Source: Hyphomicrobiales bacterium (GTDB lineage Bacteria > Pseudomonadota > Alphaproteobacteria > Rhizobiales > Rhizobiaceae). From it: a stretch of 64,000 bases of DNA. Where the stretch lies: positions 62,001 through 126,000 of the forward strand of contig UCHV01000026.1 in NCBI GenBank assembly GCA_900472395.1, read 5' to 3'. Position numbers and translations under genes: made by a program. The notes under the pieces are model-generated. The model made no database searches. It was not told the DNA's origin and saw only the letters and a list, made by a program, of their open reading frames with translations. Positions 61,897-64,000 of this stretch are shown piece by piece (position 1 is the stretch's first letter; every line of letters begins with the position of its first letter).

Positions 61897-64000
61897 ATGG
61901 CACGGCAAGAAGCCAACGAGCAGTTTCTCATCACTTCCTTCCTCGACGGCGCGAATGCTCCCTATATCGAGCAGCTTTACGCCCGTTACGAAGAAGATCC
62001 GAAGTCGGTGAACGAAGAGTGGCAGGCCTTCTTCAAGGCACTGGCCGATAATCCCGAAGATGTGAAGAAGGCTGCCAAGGGCGCCTCCTGGAAGCGCGCC
62101 AACTGGCCGCAGGCTGCCAGCGGCGACCTCGTCTCTGCACTCGACGGTAACTGGCCGGTGGTCGAAAAGGCCATCGAAACCAAGGTCAAGGCCAAGGTGG
62201 AAGCTGTTGCGGCCTCGGCCGGCCAGCCGGTCAACCCTGCAGACGTTCATCAGGCGACGCGTGACAGCGTGCGCGCCATCATGATGATCCGTGCCTATCG
62301 CATGCGCGGCCATCTGCACGCCAAGCTCGATCCGCTCGGCATTGCCAGCGCAGTCGAGGATTATAACGAGCTTTCGCCGTCTTCCTACGGTTTCACCGAA
62401 GCCGATTACGATCGCAAGATCTTCATCGATAACGTGCTGGGCCTCGAATATGCCAGCGTGCGCGAGATGATCGATATTCTCGAGCGCACCTATTGCTCGA
62501 CCATCGGCGTCGAATTCATGCACATGTCCAACCCGGAAGAGAAGGCCTGGATCCAGGAACGTATCGAAGGGCCGGACAAGGGTGTCGAGTTCACGCCGGA
62601 AGGCAAGAAGGCCATCTTGTCGAAGCTGATCGAGGCCGAAGGTTTCGAGCAGTTCATCGACGTCAAGTACAAGGGCACCAAGCGTTTCGGTCTCGATGGC
62701 GGTGAAGCGCTGATCCCGGCGCTGGAGCAGATCATCAAGCGCGGCGGACAGGAAGGCCTGCAGGAAGTCATCGTCGGCATGGCCCACCGTGGCCGCCTGA
62801 ACGTTCTGACCAACGTCATGCACAAGCCGCATCGCGCCGTGTTCCACGAGTTCAAGGGCGGTTCGTTCAAGCCCGACGAAGTCGAAGGTTCTGGCGACGT
62901 GAAGTACCACCTCGGTGCCTCGTCCGACCGTGAGTTCGACGGCAACAAGGTTCACCTGTCGCTGACGGCAAACCCGTCTCACCTTGAAATCGTCAACCCG
63001 GTCGTCATGGGCAAGGCCCGCGCCAAGCAGGACATGCTGACCAAGGTCTGGGACAAGGACAACATCATCCCGCTTTCCGAGCGCGCCAAGGTTCTGCCGC
63101 TGCTTCTGCACGGCGATGCGGCCTTTGCCGGTCAGGGCGTGGTTGCCGAAATTCTCGGCCTGTCGGGCCTTCGCGGTCACCGCGTTGCCGGCACGATGCA
63201 CGTCATCATCAACAACCAGATCGGTTTCACCACCAATCCGGGCTTCTCGCGTTCGTCGCCTTATCCGTCCGACGTCGCCAAGATGATCGAAGCGCCGATC
63301 TTCCACGTCAACGGCGACGATCCGGAAGCGGTCACCTACGCAGCCAAGATCGCCACCGAATACCGCATGAAGTTCCACAAGCCGGTTGTTGTGGACATGT
63401 TCTGCTACCGCCGCTTCGGCCATAACGAAGGCGACGAGCCTTCCTTCACCCAGCCGAACATGTACAAGGTCATCCGCGCCCACAAGGCCGTGGCCGAGAT
63501 CTATGCCGAACGTCTCGTTTCCGAAGGCGTCATCACCGATGGCGATTTCCAGAAGATGAAGGCCGACTGGCGCGCGCATCTGGAAACCGAGTTCGAAGCC
63601 GGCCAGAGCTATAAGCCGAACAAGGCCGACTGGCTGGACGGCCAGTGGTCGGGCATGCGCTCTGCCGACAACGCCGACGAACAGCGTCGCGGCAAGACCG
63701 CCATGCCGATGAAGAACCTCAAGGAAATCGGCCGCAAACTGGCTACCATTCCCGAAGGTTTCAACGCCCACCGCACCATCAAGCGTTTCATGGAAAACCG
63801 TGCGCAGATGGTCGAGACGGGTGAAGGCATCGACTGGGCGATGGCGGAAGCCTTGGCTTTCGGTTCGCTTTGCGTCGAGGGCACAAAGATCCGTCTGTCC
63901 GGTCAGGATTGCGAACGCGGCACGTTCAGCCAACGTCACTCGGTTCTCTACGATCAGGACAGTGAAGAGCGTTACATCCCGCTTGCCAACCTGCAGGCTG
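61897..64000 (+). CDS. sucA: 2-oxoglutarate dehydrogenase E1 component, 3' end outside window
   Basis: The frame is open from the ATG at 61897 to the window edge (701 codons visible of roughly 1000). SucA decarboxylates 2-oxoglutarate with thiamine diphosphate. Recognisable blocks are the N-terminal FLDGANAPYIEQLYARYEE, VIVGMAHRGRLNVLTNV, the thiamine diphosphate region HGDAAFAGQGVVAE, NNQIGFTTNP and CYRRFGHNEGDEPSFTQP. It completes the mdh-sucCDA run; sucB would be expected beyond the edge. Confidence 0.97.
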   Translation, partial: MARQEANEQFLITSFLDGANAPYIEQLYARYEEDPKSVNEEWQAFFKALADNPEDVKKAAKGASWKRANWPQAASGDLVSALDGNWPVVEKAIETKVKAKVEAVAASAGQPVNPADVHQATRDSVRAIMMIRAYRMRGHLHAKLDPLGIASAVEDYNELSPSSYGFTEADYDRKIFIDNVLGLEYASVREMIDILERTYCSTIGVEFMHMSNPEEKAWIQERIEGPDKGVEFTPEGKKAILSKLIEAEGFEQFIDVKYKGTKRFGLDGGEALIPALEQIIKRGGQEGLQEVIVGMAHRGRLNVLTNVMHKPHRAVFHEFKGGSFKPDEVEGSGDVKYHLGASSDREFDGNKVHLSLTANPSHLEIVNPVVMGKARAKQDMLTKVWDKDNIIPLSERAKVLPLLLHGDAAFAGQGVVAEILGLSGLRGHRVAGTMHVIINNQIGFTTNPGFSRSSPYPSDVAKMIEAPIFHVNGDDPEAVTYAAKIATEYRMKFHKPVVVDMFCYRRFGHNEGDEPSFTQPNMYKVIRAHKAVAEIYAERLVSEGVITDGDFQKMKADWRAHLETEFEAGQSYKPNKADWLDGQWSGMRSADNADEQRRGKTAMPMKNLKEIGRKLATIPEGFNAHRTIKRFMENRAQMVETGEGIDWAMAEALAFGSLCVEGTKIRLSGQDCERGTFSQRHSVLYDQDSEERYIPLANLQA

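Noticed and set aside
61723-63939. Long minus-strand open frame (over 700 codons) opposite sucA
   Set aside because: It mirrors the codon bias of sucA, has no ribosome binding site or recognisable domain, and sucA itself is certain.

Overview
The window is a stretch of alphaproteobacterial chromosome, most likely from the Agrobacterium/Rhizobium group (Rhizobiaceae). The reasons are the high-GC coding style, the UPF0314 (DUF2585) and DUF2794 families, the hemC-hemD-Mic60-hemY cluster, the mdh-sucC-sucD-sucA and sdhCDAB gene orders, and two copies of a rhizobial-type palindromic repeat inside ftsY. I read about 63 protein genes, nearly all intact. No rRNA, tRNA, insertion sequence, prophage or CRISPR array was seen. 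The first gene (metallo-hydrolase) and the last (sucA) are cut by the window edges.

Layout. 1-8.2 kb: metallo-hydrolase, heme oxygenase, a dapF-mtaB-ftsY-yciB-DUF2585 run, and a membrane diguanylate cyclase. 8.2-11.2 kb (minus strand): ccmABCDG for cytochrome c maturation. 11.4-18 kb: aconitase acnA, a TauE-type permease, a secreted DUF1223 protein, DUF2794, an acetyltransferase and a Bax-inhibitor-1 family protein. 18-25 kb: the ybbA-ybbP exporter divergent from a TesA-like esterase, then thpR, pterin dehydratase, DUF1232, an ECF sigma factor and an IalB-like protein. 25-34 kb: rlmN, a three-gene ABC importer of unknown substrate, LysE and SDR genes, argG, and a MarR-controlled Bcr/CflA pump. 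34-42 kb: M3 peptidase, typA, acetyltransferase, ppa, DUF167/YggT and an MFS transporter. 42-48 kb (minus strand): hemC-hemD-Mic60-hemY-TerB-amidotransferase. 48-51.6 kb: tsaD-gpsA-YciI-EVE and a METTL20-like methyltransferase. 51.6-64 kb: a small secreted protein, sdhCDAB, an RlaP-like nucleotidyltransferase, an Omp19-like lipoprotein, zapE and mdh-sucC-sucD-sucA.

How the genes fit together. The window is dominated by respiration and central metabolism: aconitase, succinate dehydrogenase, malate dehydrogenase, succinyl-CoA synthetase and 2-oxoglutarate dehydrogenase E1, with heme synthesis, heme breakdown and cytochrome c maturation nearby. TsaD and MtaB are successive steps of the ms2t6A37 tRNA modification.

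I found no obviously new multi-gene defence or mobile system. The most unusual signals are non-coding. Leader hairpins that bury or flank the ribosome binding site occur at ppa, dcp, the diguanylate cyclase gene and sucA. Two exact TTAA-N7-TTAA (CtrA-type) sites are present, both intergenic. A perfect 8+8 palindrome lies upstream of mdh. A structured 85-base segment lies upstream of the DUF2794 gene. The ftsY reading frame has absorbed two inverted palindromic repeats. All annotation comes from reading the sequence by eye; no database search or folding software was used.
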